A model generated the notes under the pieces. It did no database searches. It was not told the DNA's origin and saw nothing but the letters and a program-made list of their open reading frames with translations. A program made the translations under genes and the position numbers. From Prinia subflava (taxonomy: Eukaryota; Chordata; Aves; Passeriformes; Cisticolidae), in NCBI RefSeq assembly GCF_021018805.1, contig NW_026960609.1:930001-994000 (forward strand): 64,000 nucleotides of DNA, written 5' to 3'. Of this stretch, positions 38,583 to 51,240 are shown in pieces. Numbering within the stretch: the stretch's first letter is position 1; every line of letters begins with the position of its first letter.

Positions 38583-39249
38583 TGTTATAAATGCCAATCC
38601 ACTTTGCCAATTGAAATTTAATTTGGTTTATTAAAAAAATCAAATTACAGAATTTCGGTAAAACCAACAAGCGGAGTTACGGTGACGATAACCCGGGAAT
38701 CGTCAAAGGGTGAACTGGAAAGCAGCCTCTATCGCACTGCCATCCCCCAGAGTTCACGAATTCGCCCCGTTTGGGGTCCAGGTTTTATACACATTATTTT
38801 GCCCCTAGCATAAGATTTCTGCACAGTTCTTTGTTTCCTTGGAATAGTTATTCAAATGCATTGCTGTCTGCTGAATGGGGTCTTCCTCTGGGAGGGAGAA
38901 GCGTCAATTTCGGACCTCCGGTGAGTGAATGGAAATTTTGAATGGACAGATGTCCTCCGGTGATCAGCGAGATGGTGGGGCTCTGATGACTGCTGCCTTT
39001 GGGAGGAAAAACTGATTGCTTATCTTAATGTGTCCTCCTTTATGATGCCAGTGATGGTGCCTTGGTTCCCGACATTTCATTGTCTCTTCCTAAGTGGTGG
39101 TTTCTGGGTGTTGCCGGCCTCCGAATTCTTCAATTCCGTGGCTGGCTGGAACTAAGGTTACATTTCACATAACATATTTACAGTTGGTGTTTATGATTCA
39201 ACATACTATAATCCACAAGAACACGAATTAACATACTATATTTACCACA
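38583..39249 (-). mobile_element. Solo LTR, TGTTATAAATGCC family, copy 4
   Basis: The copy starts TGTTATAAATGCC and ends TTTACCACA, with the flanks CTTGT (38578-38582) and CTGGT (39250-39254), a 5-bp duplication with one change. It is minus-strand oriented and only 581 bp from the oppositely oriented copy at 37318. It is closest to the copy at 9384. Confidence 0.86.
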
Positions 39250-39404
39250 CTGGTCGATATTCTCAGTATTCATCATCTATTAATCGCTGTTGAAGAGGAT
39301 AATTTGAGTATTTTTGGAAGATGAAGCGGGAAGGGATTATAAACATTTAGGAGGACAAATTTAGAATTTCATATGATGAATTGGAAAAATGGTTTGAAAT
39401 CAAT

Positions 39405-39905
39405 TAGGTGAAATTTAGTAAAGACAACTGTAAAGTGTTATGCTTAGGAGAAATCAAATGCACAGATATAAATGGCCTAGGCAGCATGCTGGCCAGGAAG
39501 GACTCAGGAATCACAGTGGCTTTGCAAACTGAACTTGTCAGGGGTGGTGTGCATTACGCTGAGATTTCATTAGGGCTGTATAAGTGATGAAACATGTCAG
39601 ATAAATGGCAGAGGAGATAATTATTCTTCTGTGCTTAGCAGTGTGCTTTTAGCCTCTGGTTTAGACCTATAATTTAAGGAGGATGTGGTAGATAAAGGGG
39701 CAGGGTCTCAATGGCACCAACAAGGCTTGGACATGAGGTTTGAAAAACTCACCCTTTAGGGAATGTGTGAAGGCTTTGAGGTTTTCTAGCCTAGAAAACA
39801 AAAAGATTTGAGAATGTCTGAATCTTCAGTGATACAAAAAGATGGTGTAAGAAAGATACAGATCAACTATTCTGTATTCTTCATTTCTACTGGAGCTAAA
39901 ATAAA
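39405..39905 (+). mobile_element. Old CR1 relic
   Basis: Fragments typical of an older CR1 3' region appear in order: 'aagtgttatgcttagg', 'caaatgcacagatataa', 'ggaatcacagtgg', and a stretch around 'gggctgtataag'. There is no clear CR1 tail. Divergence is high and the limits are approximate. Confidence 0.5.
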
Positions 39906-42883
39906 TTATTTTAATTTGCTTTGGTGGAGCTTTAGATTACACAAGATGGAAGTTTTCCAATTACAAATATGTTTTACAGTCTGAAAAAAATACTCCAGAG
40001 GCTTACAAGAGCTAGATGGAACATTGACACCATTGCAAAGATACACAAATAAAAGCTGGCCTAAGTAGGGAACCCCCTTGGTCTCCTAGCCATGGTGTAC
40101 AGCATGGAAATGGAGGTCATAGCTGGACTCTGAAAGCAGCAGAGCAGCAAGTTAACCCTGCTGAGAGCCTGTCAGCTCAGCCTTAGAACTACACTGATGT
40201 AGCCAGGGATATCTGCTTCTGTTCATGTCGCTGCCTGCAATGCTTCTGCAGAGAAATTGTGCTGTGTGTGGTAGAGATTGTCTAAAGATGGCAGAGTGTT
40301 CAGGGGATGGTGTTAGTCAGGGTTTCTCAGCTTTTTCTAGTCCATATCTAATTTTTACTAATGAAAATTCTTGGCCTATTATGGTATGTGGTTCTTGGAG
40401 TGGGAAAGTTCTTTGTGCCTCACTTGTTCTCTGCAGTGTTTCAAGGGGGAGTTACACCTCTCAGGTTGGGAAGAACAGGCTGGGATGATTGCTAGGGGCT
40501 GTCACTAGTCGGCTCAGAAGCAGGTAAAATAACAAAACAGGCTGTAGTGGATGCATCTGAGTCAACACAGGATTAGCTGCTCAGCTGGGTACATTTGCCT
40601 ACAGGAGGCTCTGCTACAGGAGCTAAATTGTTCTTGTACCTGAGCTAATGCACTTAGTGGTCTGGGAGTCTCTGCAGCAGTGACCTACCTGAGTCTTGGG
40701 CATGTTCCCCAGCTCTGTGGTACAGGGAAAAGCAGTGTTTCCTCTGCCCTGTGTTTGGCAGGACTACTCATTTTGAGCCAGCCTGACAATGTTAACTACT
40801 GTGTTTGGAGAAGTATTAGGTTGTAGCTAGAGTCAGAATGTTTTTTCTTTTCCTGTCCTGATCTATCCAACTGCACAGAGTACTGGACTTGGGGAAATGA
40901 TTTACTTGTTTTTTGATGGGACTTGTAGTAGGGGCTGCTTGCACTAATGAGTGAGAGATCCTACAGATCTTAATGACTGTTTACTTTTTAAATATGATCT
41001 TTTGAAATGGATATCTTGACACTTGCACAAAAATGGAGGAATGTGACATTTTTTGGGGAAAAGAAAATTCATAGTTCTTACAGAAGGTATGGAGCTTCTA
41101 GTTTAAAGCATGCTTGAGATAGGCTTTTGAGCTCAGTGAAGTTGCTTTTGATTTAGGTGCTATTGCAAATGAGAAGAATGTTTATTTTGGTAAATTAAGA
41201 GGGGAAGATTAAGCTGAGCCTTCTGTGAAATTAATTTATTCTTGGGAGGAGGGAAGTGGATAAAAGTGAAATTATGTTTATACTCGATCATTATACTCTG
41301 ATTATGTAATTTGCAGGGGCTAAAATTTTTACACTCTAATATTTGAGTAAGTTTGTGACTTTATAAGTGATTGTCCCAGTGCTACAAACATGAAATTTCT
41401 ACCTCTGTTATTTTATTTTAGTCAAATGAAAGCGTACAAGCCCCAAACATTGACTTTCATTTGCCATTTCATTCTCAGAGAAGTCAAAATGTCAGGTATG
41501 GAAGGGACATATTCTGGATAATTTACAGTAGATGACTATTTTATTTCAGCACAGTGTAACTTCTATGCTGCTGCTGTTAATTTCTTACTCAGGTGCTTCT
41601 TGTGGAGAAGAGACCATTTATTTTGGAAAACCTTGTTCATTTGGCAGCTGGACCTGGTGGTAATCAGACTGCATGACTTCTGGCATGAAATGAAGACTAG
41701 TCTTAATCCCCACATTTTCACTTTATTAGGGTCTCTGTATCTCAGCTCCAGTTCTGAGATACAACAGTTGATGTAGTTGCCTCATCAGTGTGTTCCAGGA
41801 TTTTACTGAAATTCCATTTCATTGCTCAGAGTAAAATTGATAATGTAAAGACTTTGCCAGGTAAGCTTAGATCTGTTTTGTGGCAGTCATTGAGATGGAG
41901 ATTCAATGATAAAATGGCAGTCCTCTTCTAATGAGCTCTTTCAATGCACTTTGTCAGCAGTGAGTCTGGTTTCACTTGAACTGATGCCTTCATTTAGCAG
42001 CTTGCATTAGCCTAGTCTGTTTTAATTTCACTTCCTTCCTTGACAGAATACCTACAGAAGTTTCTCATGCAGTTTTATCTCCAGTGAAAATAATAGCTTT
42101 GTTAATTAGCTAACATCACTGTGAGGGTTCCCTTTGCTTCTGGTCACTTTTTTCTTCACTGTGTGAAAGCATTAGCTTCACTGTTTGCCATAGTATAGTA
42201 ATGTTTTCAGAATAACTCAAATATTTAGATGGCTGTTTCCTTTGGTCAGTACAGCACCGAAGAGGATATTTTTACTACCCTGACACTGAGCTCTTAAGCT
42301 AACTCATAAATTCATTTGGCTTGTTTTGCCAATTCTTTGCTAAGACAATTGGTTTATGGTAGTCTATTCTCTTATTTCTTTATGACACTTTCTGCTCTCA
42401 CAAGGTGCAGCAGGTATTTCATCAAGGGATTTGGCAGGTGTAATATCAAATGATGTCGGATATGTGCTTGACTTCCTCAAAAACCTGAAGTAATAATTTC
42501 AGTGTTGTAAATTCCGGCTTCAAAAATATTTTATATGCATCTGACATAGGCTTGTTGCATTATAATGAGACCACTTTTCTCTTGCCAGCCTAGGCAGAGC
42601 TCTGCATGGATTTCTGCACACCAGCACTTGGGAAAATCCCCCTAAAACCACTCTGAGCACTTCTCACCTTAGGTGACAGGCATGTGTTACCATATGATAG
42701 GCTTGTATGTACCAGCAGTGCCTGGTACATTTGCAGTATATAAATACAGTACTTAAATGTCACATGCCTTCATACATGGATTTAAACTTAATGCTTGAGA
42801 CACTGTGTTTTCAGTGTATATCAGAGTCTTACAAATCTGAGGCCCTGCCTGGTAGAAGTTTGCTGAAATTCTTTGTGAGTGGT
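39906..42883. other. Unique intronic sequence
   Basis: AT-rich intron without recognised genes or repeats. The ORF at 40225-40488 has no recognisable motif. Confidence 0.5.
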
Positions 42884-44320
42884 TGTCCTGGTTTGAGGGG
42901 GAAGTGAGTTTTCCAGGAAGTTGTGGTCAAACCAATCAGCGGTCAGGTTTTATGCTGGCACCTGGAGTAGCCACTGAGAGGTTAGACACGCTTCTGAGAA
43001 CACAAGGGGTTAAAAGCAAGGACTTCCAGAGGGATTGCTTTTTCTGGTTCCGGTTTCAGGAGAGAAGCATCTTCTCCTCCTCCCCTGTCCAGCTTACAAG
43101 GCTGGGAGGGGGAGGGGAACCATGAGGCCAGACAGCCGGGCTGAGGTAGGCCGGTGCCCCAGAGGGGAGAAGAGAGTGAACGGGACTGGAGCTGAGCCAG
43201 CCCCATCCAGGATGGAGGGGTGGAGAACTGTGGAGGTGCCTTCCGTCCCCGTTGTCCCCCCCCCAGAGGGAGAAGGTGCCCAGCTGCATGTGGGAGTGCC
43301 GAGCCTGGGAGTGCCTGAGCCTGAGGCCCTGCCAGGAGCCAGAGACTTTTAACTCTTTCTTGGCAGAAGAAAACTTTTCCCAGACATTGATTCTCGTGGC
43401 TGGTGGTTTGAGAGGAGAGAGAGAGAGAGCCTGGGACTGAGATGTCAAAGGAAGATGAAAGGAATCCCAGATGGGCAGAAATTAAGAGGAGTGGCTTTTT
43501 GGGCTGGACTTTTCTTGCATAATGTTAGCCATAGACTGAACCTGAAGTTTTCCTTAACATAAGACTGGGTGGATGCAGCTGGCTCAAGCCAAAGACTTTA
43601 TGGCAGTGATTTGCCACTGTAGGAGTGGAGCGAACAGAGAGGAAGAGGGTGTGGTGGTGCCCTCTGTCTTGAGGGATGAAGATCTCTGTTCTTGGAACCC
43701 TCGGCCCCAGGGGTAAATGTGGGGGGGACTGGTTGTCCCAATATGAGAAGATGGCTGGTTTTTGGTACTTGGCCAAGCATCCTTAAAAGAGCCCTATATG
43801 CAGTTTTGGTCCATGGATGGTGGTGAGAGCACTGGACATGGAAAAGAGGGTGTCACCCTGGCAGACTTCTCTGGGCAGTGCCATGAGTGACATGGGAACA
43901 CGGGAGGGTGGACCTGTGTTTCCTGTGGGGGGGTTTATGGTGTGAGAGAGACTCCTCTCTCTCTGGATGAATTGAAGATTGGTTTTTTTTGAGTGATGAT
44001 GACTGATTGGGAACCCAGGGTTTTGGTTTAAGCAAGTAAGATGGAGGGTAACGTGTAAGTGTTAAAAGTTAGTGTGGAATGGGTGGAAATTGGGGGAGGA
44101 GAAGAAATGTTCTGGGAGGTTTTCATTTCTGGTTTTTGTGTGTTTAGGGTTTTTTTCTCTTTTCTATTTTCTGTTCTTATGTAGTTTAATAAAGTTTTCT
44201 TTCTATTTGCAAGTTTTGGGCCTGCTCTGCTCTGTTCTTGACCACATCTCACAGTAGTTCATTAGGAAAAAACATATACTCATGGGTGCACTGGCATCTG
44301 GCCAGTGCCAACCCATGACA
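42884..44320 (+). mobile_element. Long (1.44-kb) solo LTR with poly(A) signal
   Basis: The segment starts TGTCCTGGTTTGAGG, ends CAACCCATGACA and is flanked by the perfect duplication GTGGT (42879-42883 and 44321-44325). AATAAAG at about 44188 followed by a GT/T-rich tail places the poly(A) site 130 bp from the end in plus orientation, in sense with PPP3CA. It is far longer than the other LTRs here. The several ORFs inside (43035-43450) overlap on both strands and are not recognised as proteins. A short retained internal segment cannot be excluded. Confidence 0.8.
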
Positions 44321-47300
44321 GTGGTGTTTACCTGCAGTCTGTCTTTGAATATCATGTACTTAACAACAATTGGTAATCACCAAAACAGTTGCGCAGGAGG
44401 GCTTTTAAACCTGTAATTCTATGTAGTTCTCTGAAGAATGTCATCCAGGCTTTCTGAATTACTAAAAATTTATGTATTTTGAGAGAATTTTTCCCATGTT
44501 TACAGTTCTATAGAACTTTCAAAATATTCTTTAAGACATGCAAAGCTAGTGTTTGAAATGTATGCCATGCTGGGAAAACAGTATAACACTCACCTAAATG
44601 AGGCTTTTCAGTTTACAGCTTTGTTTCGAGGTTGTGAAGCATGGAGTGACAAGTTTCTCAGTATGCAGGATCCCTGTATTTTAGAGATTGTTCTGAATAG
44701 CAGATTTGTATGACAGGAGTACATTTATGTGAATATAACCTTGTGTACATTCACATTGCTTCTATTTCTGGGACCATTTTAGGAACAGTGGCAAATTTAG
44801 ATGATGGATTTTGTAGAGTTATCACATGGCAAAGGTGTTCTCCCAAAGGTTCTCTTTTCATAAGAATTTTAAATATTGATGTTCAGATGTGAAGAACAGT
44901 ATCTTTTAAAATGTGGGGTCTTTTGTTTTTGGGGTTTTTTTAGGTCTTCGTCATTTCTTGTTTTCCTCACAATTCTCTAGCTAACCTTGTTTTCACCAGA
45001 TAACTATTTATAGCCAGTATCACTGTTACTGGGAGGACTGAGTTGGCAGGTCTTGAGGGGGATTCCAGGAGGTGACATCATCTCATCTGCACAGCAGTCT
45101 CCTGCTGGCATGGCAAGAAGGGAAAACCCCTTTACTACAGATTAGATGAGAGAGCTTGTAAAATGTTTTTATAGGAAATATGTGCAAAGATGTAGTATCT
45201 TACCTGCTTCTTACTGCCTGAAGAAATAGTGTCTCAAAACTCTTGTTGCAGGATTGGTCTTGAATTTTTGAACTATCCACCCACTCTTTTCTGTCCTGAA
45301 GACTCTTTTGTATTTCTTTTCAAGTGGAACTTAAAAGCTTTTTGAAGCAAATGGAAAAGATATTTTAGTTTCCTTGTTTTCCAGATGATGGCACTTGAGA
45401 AGTTTCATTCGGACAATAAATGTGCCTTTGCTGCAAGTATGGCAAAGGGAGATATGTGTTTTATTGTGTCTTGGTCCTCTTGGATACTCAGCATCTCTCC
45501 TTTTGCATATCCAATGATTAGATAGTAACATTAGAGGAAGTGAGTGTACATGAAGCCCATATGTAGCTGTTTGCCACCTATATTTTTTTTATATGAGGAA
45601 GACAAAGGCTTTCTATAGGAGGAAAAGGGAAATAAATATTTTCCTATTCATGGTATGTAATAAAATATTTTTTTGACAAGATGTGTGTATGGACTTCATT
45701 TTCAGGGAAAGTAATTGAGAAAGAAGGATAAGCCACCTTGTCCTGTTTTGCAGATAAGGATTTGGAGTGGACAAATCCATGGACATCTTGTTTTTTCAAA
45801 GAATTATTCTATCCCCCTAAATGGTGTGGGATACAGATTTCTGCATTTGATGTTTGCCTTTCTTGGAGCCCTAAGCCCAGGTAGCAGAGCTGAGCAGTGA
45901 GACAGTGACCACTCAGCAAAAGCAGCATTCAGGCACCCCAGAATGATTTTTGGTTTGCAGCATGGCAGGACTGCAGCAGCAGCTGGGGAGTTACTGAACT
46001 TGAACAACTGTATTCTCAATTCACTTGCCTGAGTGCCAGAACATTTGAATTTCAGTCCACCTTCATGTTTGTTGTCCCACAGTGGTACAGTAATCTCAAG
46101 TTTAAAGTAGTGCTTGCTCTAGAGATATTGGTTATGATAAATCAAGTTAGGGATAAAACTGTAGCTAAAACATGGAGACAAGTAGGTTTTTTAAAAAATA
46201 ATATACCTACAGTGACCTGTGCATTTCAGAAATGCAGGTGAGGAAAAAGTAGTTTGGGAGAGATGCTTTTTGAAAAACAAACTATTGGTTGTTCTGATTG
46301 ATGTTATAACATTTATTGTTGCTGGCAGGATCAGAGTATAGATATGTATCAAATGGAGAAGTATTTAGGCAGTTAATTGAAATAGCAAGTATGACTTCCC
46401 TCCCCAGTTTGGTTCCATTTTGAGGCACAAAGTGATCTAGAGGAAAAAAAATGTTTGTTGTTAAGATGTGTTTTCACACTTGAAAATACTGGGTATGTTA
46501 GTTTTTGTTTGTTTTGAAATGATGTATTCTTGTGCAAAGCAGATGGCTAAAGGTGGATATGGGGAGAGGTGGTCAACGCTGCACCTGGAGCGCTCCTCCA
46601 GCTGCTGTCTTTCCCTTACAAAACCAAGGGGGAAAGAAAGTGGATTTCTTGGCTGAAAAATACACAGGGGTTTTCTAGAGGCAAAAAGATTTCAGTCTCA
46701 GCTGTTGAAAACTGATCCTGAGATAGGATTGATAATGTACTCTTGTGTGAGAAGCTTGAACCCCTTTGCAGGTGACAGCTGACCTACTTAGTCCAGCCGT
46801 GTGGAGAAGCAGTGGCCAGCCCTGGTGCCAACAGGGACATACAGTCACCCCTTGCTGTCTGCCCTACAAGAAATCATCTGTCTCCAGTGTAATTAGTGGC
46901 AGTGTTTAAACCAGCACACTGGCAACAACAGTTCAGTGCTTTTAATAAAAGCCCGTGCCCAAGGGAGGAGAGATAAATGGGACAGTTTGCAAAACGCCTG
47001 TGTGGTTTAACCTTGTGCAAAAGAATGGTGTCTGCTGACTGAGAGTTGGTAGAATCTGCTGGTAGAATACCACTTAACACAGTAATTTGTATAACCTTAA
47101 AAAAAAAAAAAGTATTTTTAAAATGTCAGAATAAAAAAGCCTTGCTTTTAGATTAATCAAAATAAGATTTACTTGTGTAAGGTGAAGTCTTTATTCAGGC
47201 CCTTTTACTTCCAGTCATGATTAACTCTTGTCTCTTAACTTGCTAATAGCTTCAATGAATGCATTAATTCCCGTAAATGTTAGCAGAGCTCTATCACTCA

Positions 47301-49318
47301 GAGATTCTAATTTACTTGTTTTCAGAATTGCAGGGGTAGGGAGGGATAAGGACCAAGTAAGCACGTCAGTGGGAGTTTGATTTATTGCTACTTGTATGCC
47401 GGTCTTTAAAGTCAAGTGAAATTGTAAATGTGTTGCATGCCTTGCACTCTCTCTGGCAACCTTCCTGAGGAGGGAAAACAATCAATTCCTCTTCATCTCA
47501 CTGGGCTGTGTGTGCTTGGAGCTGAGTGCTTTCTTCAGCCAGGGCCATTAGTCATATACTGTGCAGCCCAGTCCTTTGCTCTGTGAGGAAACTGATGTTT
47601 TTGTGAACCTTAAATAAAGGGAATAATGGGCCATGTACAGTGCAGCTTCTTAATTTTTTTTAGTTAGTCTTTTATCCTATATCTTCAAGAAGAGGTAAAG
47701 AATGAAAGAGAGAACAGACAAATGCAACTGCCCAAAGCACAGTTTTTATTGGTGCGTAGGCCAGCATTCCCCTGCTGGGACCTGAGAATGTGTGGAAACC
47801 AGGTAATTATGCTTTCTGACAAAACACAGATGTCTCCTTATGCATCTGTCTATTTTAAAAATAGACCCTTAATGTATATATTCTATTAGATCTGAAATAT
47901 TTGTTTCTTTAAAAAACTTCTGCTAGTGGCCCTTTTGTCCTTCATGACAATTTCATGGAGTCAAAATTTTGTGGGTTTGACCAACTTGAAAACAATGTAA
48001 GGCAGAAGACAAACATTTGTCAATTGGGAGAGGAAAAGCAAGAGGGCTAAATATTTTCAACATTGTTTAAAGGCAGCTCTTCACTGTAGCTGCTTTGGTT
48101 AATGAAGGCATTGTGTCATGTAAAGCCGCTCATGTTGGTGTTGAGATGCAAGCTGCTGGTCTGGACTCCTGAATTTGTGGTATGACATACTAATTTATGA
48201 CTATTCAAAGGGTAGATGCCAAGTAGTTTGGAGATAATATGTAGGAGGACCTAAAGTTTCAACTTATTGAAGGAATGGTATGGGGAATTTTGTTGTTGTT
48301 TTGGTTTTGCGTTTTTCTGTTTTGTTTTTTGGTTATTTGGTTTCTTTGAGTGAAGTTAAAAACTAGAATAAAACAGATTTTAAGGGCCAGTTAACCTTTA
48401 GAATTAAGGTTGCATTTTCATTGCCATATCAGTTTTAGTGTGAAAGTTCATAGTTTTCTTTTAATTTAAAACAAACCTCTGTATGTTGTATCAAGACATC
48501 AGGTTCTGATTTTGTGGAAGTTGCCCAGAAGCTGCCATTTTTGTCCATGGAAACTGAATACCCTGTGTAATATCCAGTGTATATATTTGTGGGAGCTATG
48601 GTGGAATCCTCAAATGACCAAGGCTGTCACACTCTCATCATTATATCTCTAATACCTCACTTCAATGTGACATTATGTAATGAGGCTCTACAGCTCTGAA
48701 TTCAGTGTTTGCCTTCTCCAAATTCCTTGTACACAGTGCAGCATTGAAAACCTGTAAGCTGTCAAATTGCTATCTCTTGACATAATTTTTCAACCTCCTT
48801 CCTGTCCTATTTCTTGGAAAAGTAAGAGGCCTTTTCTCTGCAGAGCTGTTGGTTTTAATTATGGAATTGTATCATGTGAACACAGTTAATAGTATGAAGT
48901 AAGCTTTTAGCTATTGTTATTAACATATCATCTGCAATCTGAAATACAGTAGTTGACTTCTGACCCTCAAACATATTTGTAGAATTGAAATTTTTTTGTG
49001 AGTCAAGCCTACTTTTAGCCAAATAAATAGCTGTATTTGAAGCCCTGTAGTCATTATCAAGGCACTGGCTTCTAGTTTTTCACATCTTGTAGTATTACAT
49101 TAACCTTTCAGTTTGTGCTGGAGGTTGATAAACCTGCAAAGAATTTCTGATAATTTTAGCCCACACATTTTGGACCATCAGGAGTAACCTTACCACCTTT
49201 CAGTAAGTATCTTACTGCAGTTCTGAGCATATTGCTGAAAATAAGTGAACTTCTAAATAACATTAATAAATATTTTTAAAAGCATTCTAATTGCATCTAA
49301 GTTACCTCTAAGAATTAT
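44321..49318. other. Unique intronic sequence
   Basis: AT-rich intron. The stretch at 46860-47640 is non-repetitive, of mixed composition, and holds several homeodomain-type TAAT motifs. It is the best candidate here for conserved noncoding sequence. Confidence 0.5.
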
Positions 49319-49505
49319 CACAGAATCAAAAAATGGTTTAAGTTGGAAGAGACCTTAAATATCATCTAGTTCCAACCCTTGTGCCATGGGCAGGGACACC
49401 TTCCACTAGACCACATTGCTCAAAGGCCCATCCAACATGGCCTTGAACACTGGCAGAGATGAGGCATTCACAGCTTTTTCTGGGCAACCTGTGACAGCAT
49501 CTTAA
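49319..49505 (-). mobile_element. CR1 LINE 3' tail
   Basis: Reading minus, this ends in the canonical avian CR1 tail. On the plus strand it appears as TCACAGAATCAAAAAATGG, then 'gttggaagagacc', 'catctagttccaaccc', 'gccatgggcagggacacc' and 'gggcaacctgtgacag'. It is 5'-truncated. Confidence 0.9.
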
Positions 49506-50326
49506 AGAGCAGAGCAATAAAAAATACTTGTTAAGTGTTTCCTCTGGTTGGGCAAAATTCAACTTCTAAGTGCAGATAGAATAAGACTGGGAGCATCTCT
49601 AACAGTACTAGTGCACGTAGCCCTTCAGACATCAGCTTTTGAGATTGTTGAGACACTTGACTTTATTGACAAAACAATTATACGGAATAATGTTTGAATT
49701 TCAGCACAATAATTTTGTATTTGAGGACTTGTAAATATAACACTACACCATCATTAGTGAAGGTGGAAAAAAGCAAAGCTGCTTTCTAGAATTTTTTCAA
49801 AGCACCAGATTTCATTTCCTCAGTGAGCAAGTGCTTTTTTTTCCCAAGTGTGTAATGGGAAAAGGGATGTCAGAGAGCAGCGCTGCTGCTGCCGCCGTTT
49901 GCAACAGCATCCTTAGAAAACCTGCACAGCTGCACTACCAGCTGCTAAAATTTGCCAAGGTGGGAAGAGAGGATACTTCTTACCTTTACAGGGACAGAAA
50001 CACTGTCTAACAGTGCCACCCAGTGATGTCTGCCATAACAGCATGGCAGAGTGAGGCGCTCTGTGTGCCCGTGGTGGGGGCAGCCGGGGGTCCAAGCCCC
50101 ACGGACACAAAGCACTCGGCCACACTCAGGATCAGCTCTGCTCATGCTCAAGCAACCTTCTGATCTGCGTGTTTGGAATAAGGAACAACTTACATCTCCT
50201 TCCAGCTTCAGAGGGGCATCTTACTGAAGTGCAGACATATGGGATGAAGTGCTGGGCCGCAGGAGAGATGATTTGTGGGGTGTACAAAATGTATTTAGTT
50301 TAGCACGTCTCATTCACATGTGGCGG
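49506..50326. other. Intronic sequence without recognised features
   Basis: Mixed-composition intron with a GC-richer stretch at 49870-50120. The ORFs at 49913-50151 on the minus strand are not recognised. Confidence 0.5.
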
Positions 50327-50974
50327 TGTGTCTTGGTTTGAAAGACAAGTATCTGCTAGGAAGGGGGTAGGACTTCTTTAGAGATGGAGAATTCAAATCT
50401 CTTCCCTCTAAATTATTCTAATTTAGAAAATTAAAGGTGCTTTCAGGTAGAGGTATGGAGATAGGAATAACAGTTCTTTACTAGTATATATGACAAAACA
50501 ACAAACAAACAACAACTACAGCATTAATAATGAACAGAACTAAGAACTTTGAGGGCTTTCTTTCCCAAAAGCCCAGGGCAGTTTGATCTCGGTGCCCCTG
50601 CAGGACTCCGAGAGGCTGAGCTGGAATGGTGGAAAGTCCCGGGCTGGTGGATGAGATGAGGAGGTCTGCGCTGGTAGCTGGAATGGCAGGGGATGTCCCG
50701 GCAGGGCTGGGCAGTGCAGGGCTACAGAGTAGCAGGAAAGCCTCAAAGCTCTGAAGAAACAGCGGCGGGGGGGGGGGGGCGGGGGGGGGGGGGGGAGGGA
50801 GGGCCAAAGAAAGCAAGCTCAGGATTCCTGGGTACACGAGCAGATGACGGTAGATTCTCAGGATGAGGCAGAGTGATGGCTGTGAACTGTCTTTGCAGCG
50901 AGAGGCAGCTTGACTGTCTTCTTTGATGCTGAGAGCAAGAGTGAGCCCCTGCCTCTCTCTCTAGCTCTGTCTTC
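50327..50974. mobile_element. LTR fragment, TGTCTTGGTTTGAAAG family, copy 1
   Basis: The segment aligns with 61744-62400 from its left end (TGTCTTGGTTTGAAAGACA) through the 'gagcaagag' region, then similarity stops near 50974. This copy is therefore truncated relative to the 819-bp copy at 61744. It contains a long G tract that the other copy has only in short form. Confidence 0.75.
50767..50803 (+). repeat. G13-C-G15 tract with flanking GGG runs
   Basis: Runs of 13 and 15 G separated by one C, then AGGGAGGG. Enough G runs are present for a G-quadruplex on the plus strand. The tract lies within an LTR and is absent at this length from the related copy at 61744. Confidence 0.9.
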
Positions 50975-51240
50975 TTGAAATATGCAGAATGGTAAAAATA
51001 CATGTAAAAATATTTCCCCAGTTCACAAAAATGATAGTCCTTTGTGCTGAAATTAAAAAGATACAAGTGATCTCTTGATAATGCAGTTTTTCAGAATAGT
51101 CTTTTACAGGATCAAATACTTAGAATTTACTTGGTCTCACTGTCTGAGTGCTGGTGCTTTTCTTTCTTTTTGCATTTGTTCTAATATTTTCTATAATTAA
51201 AGTTAACCAAATTTTTTCCCCTTGATTTCTTAATGTCACA

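Noticed and set aside
43035..43448. ORFs of 105 and 130 codons on opposite strands
   Set aside because: They overlap each other inside a long LTR and resemble no known protein. No evidence favours either as coding.
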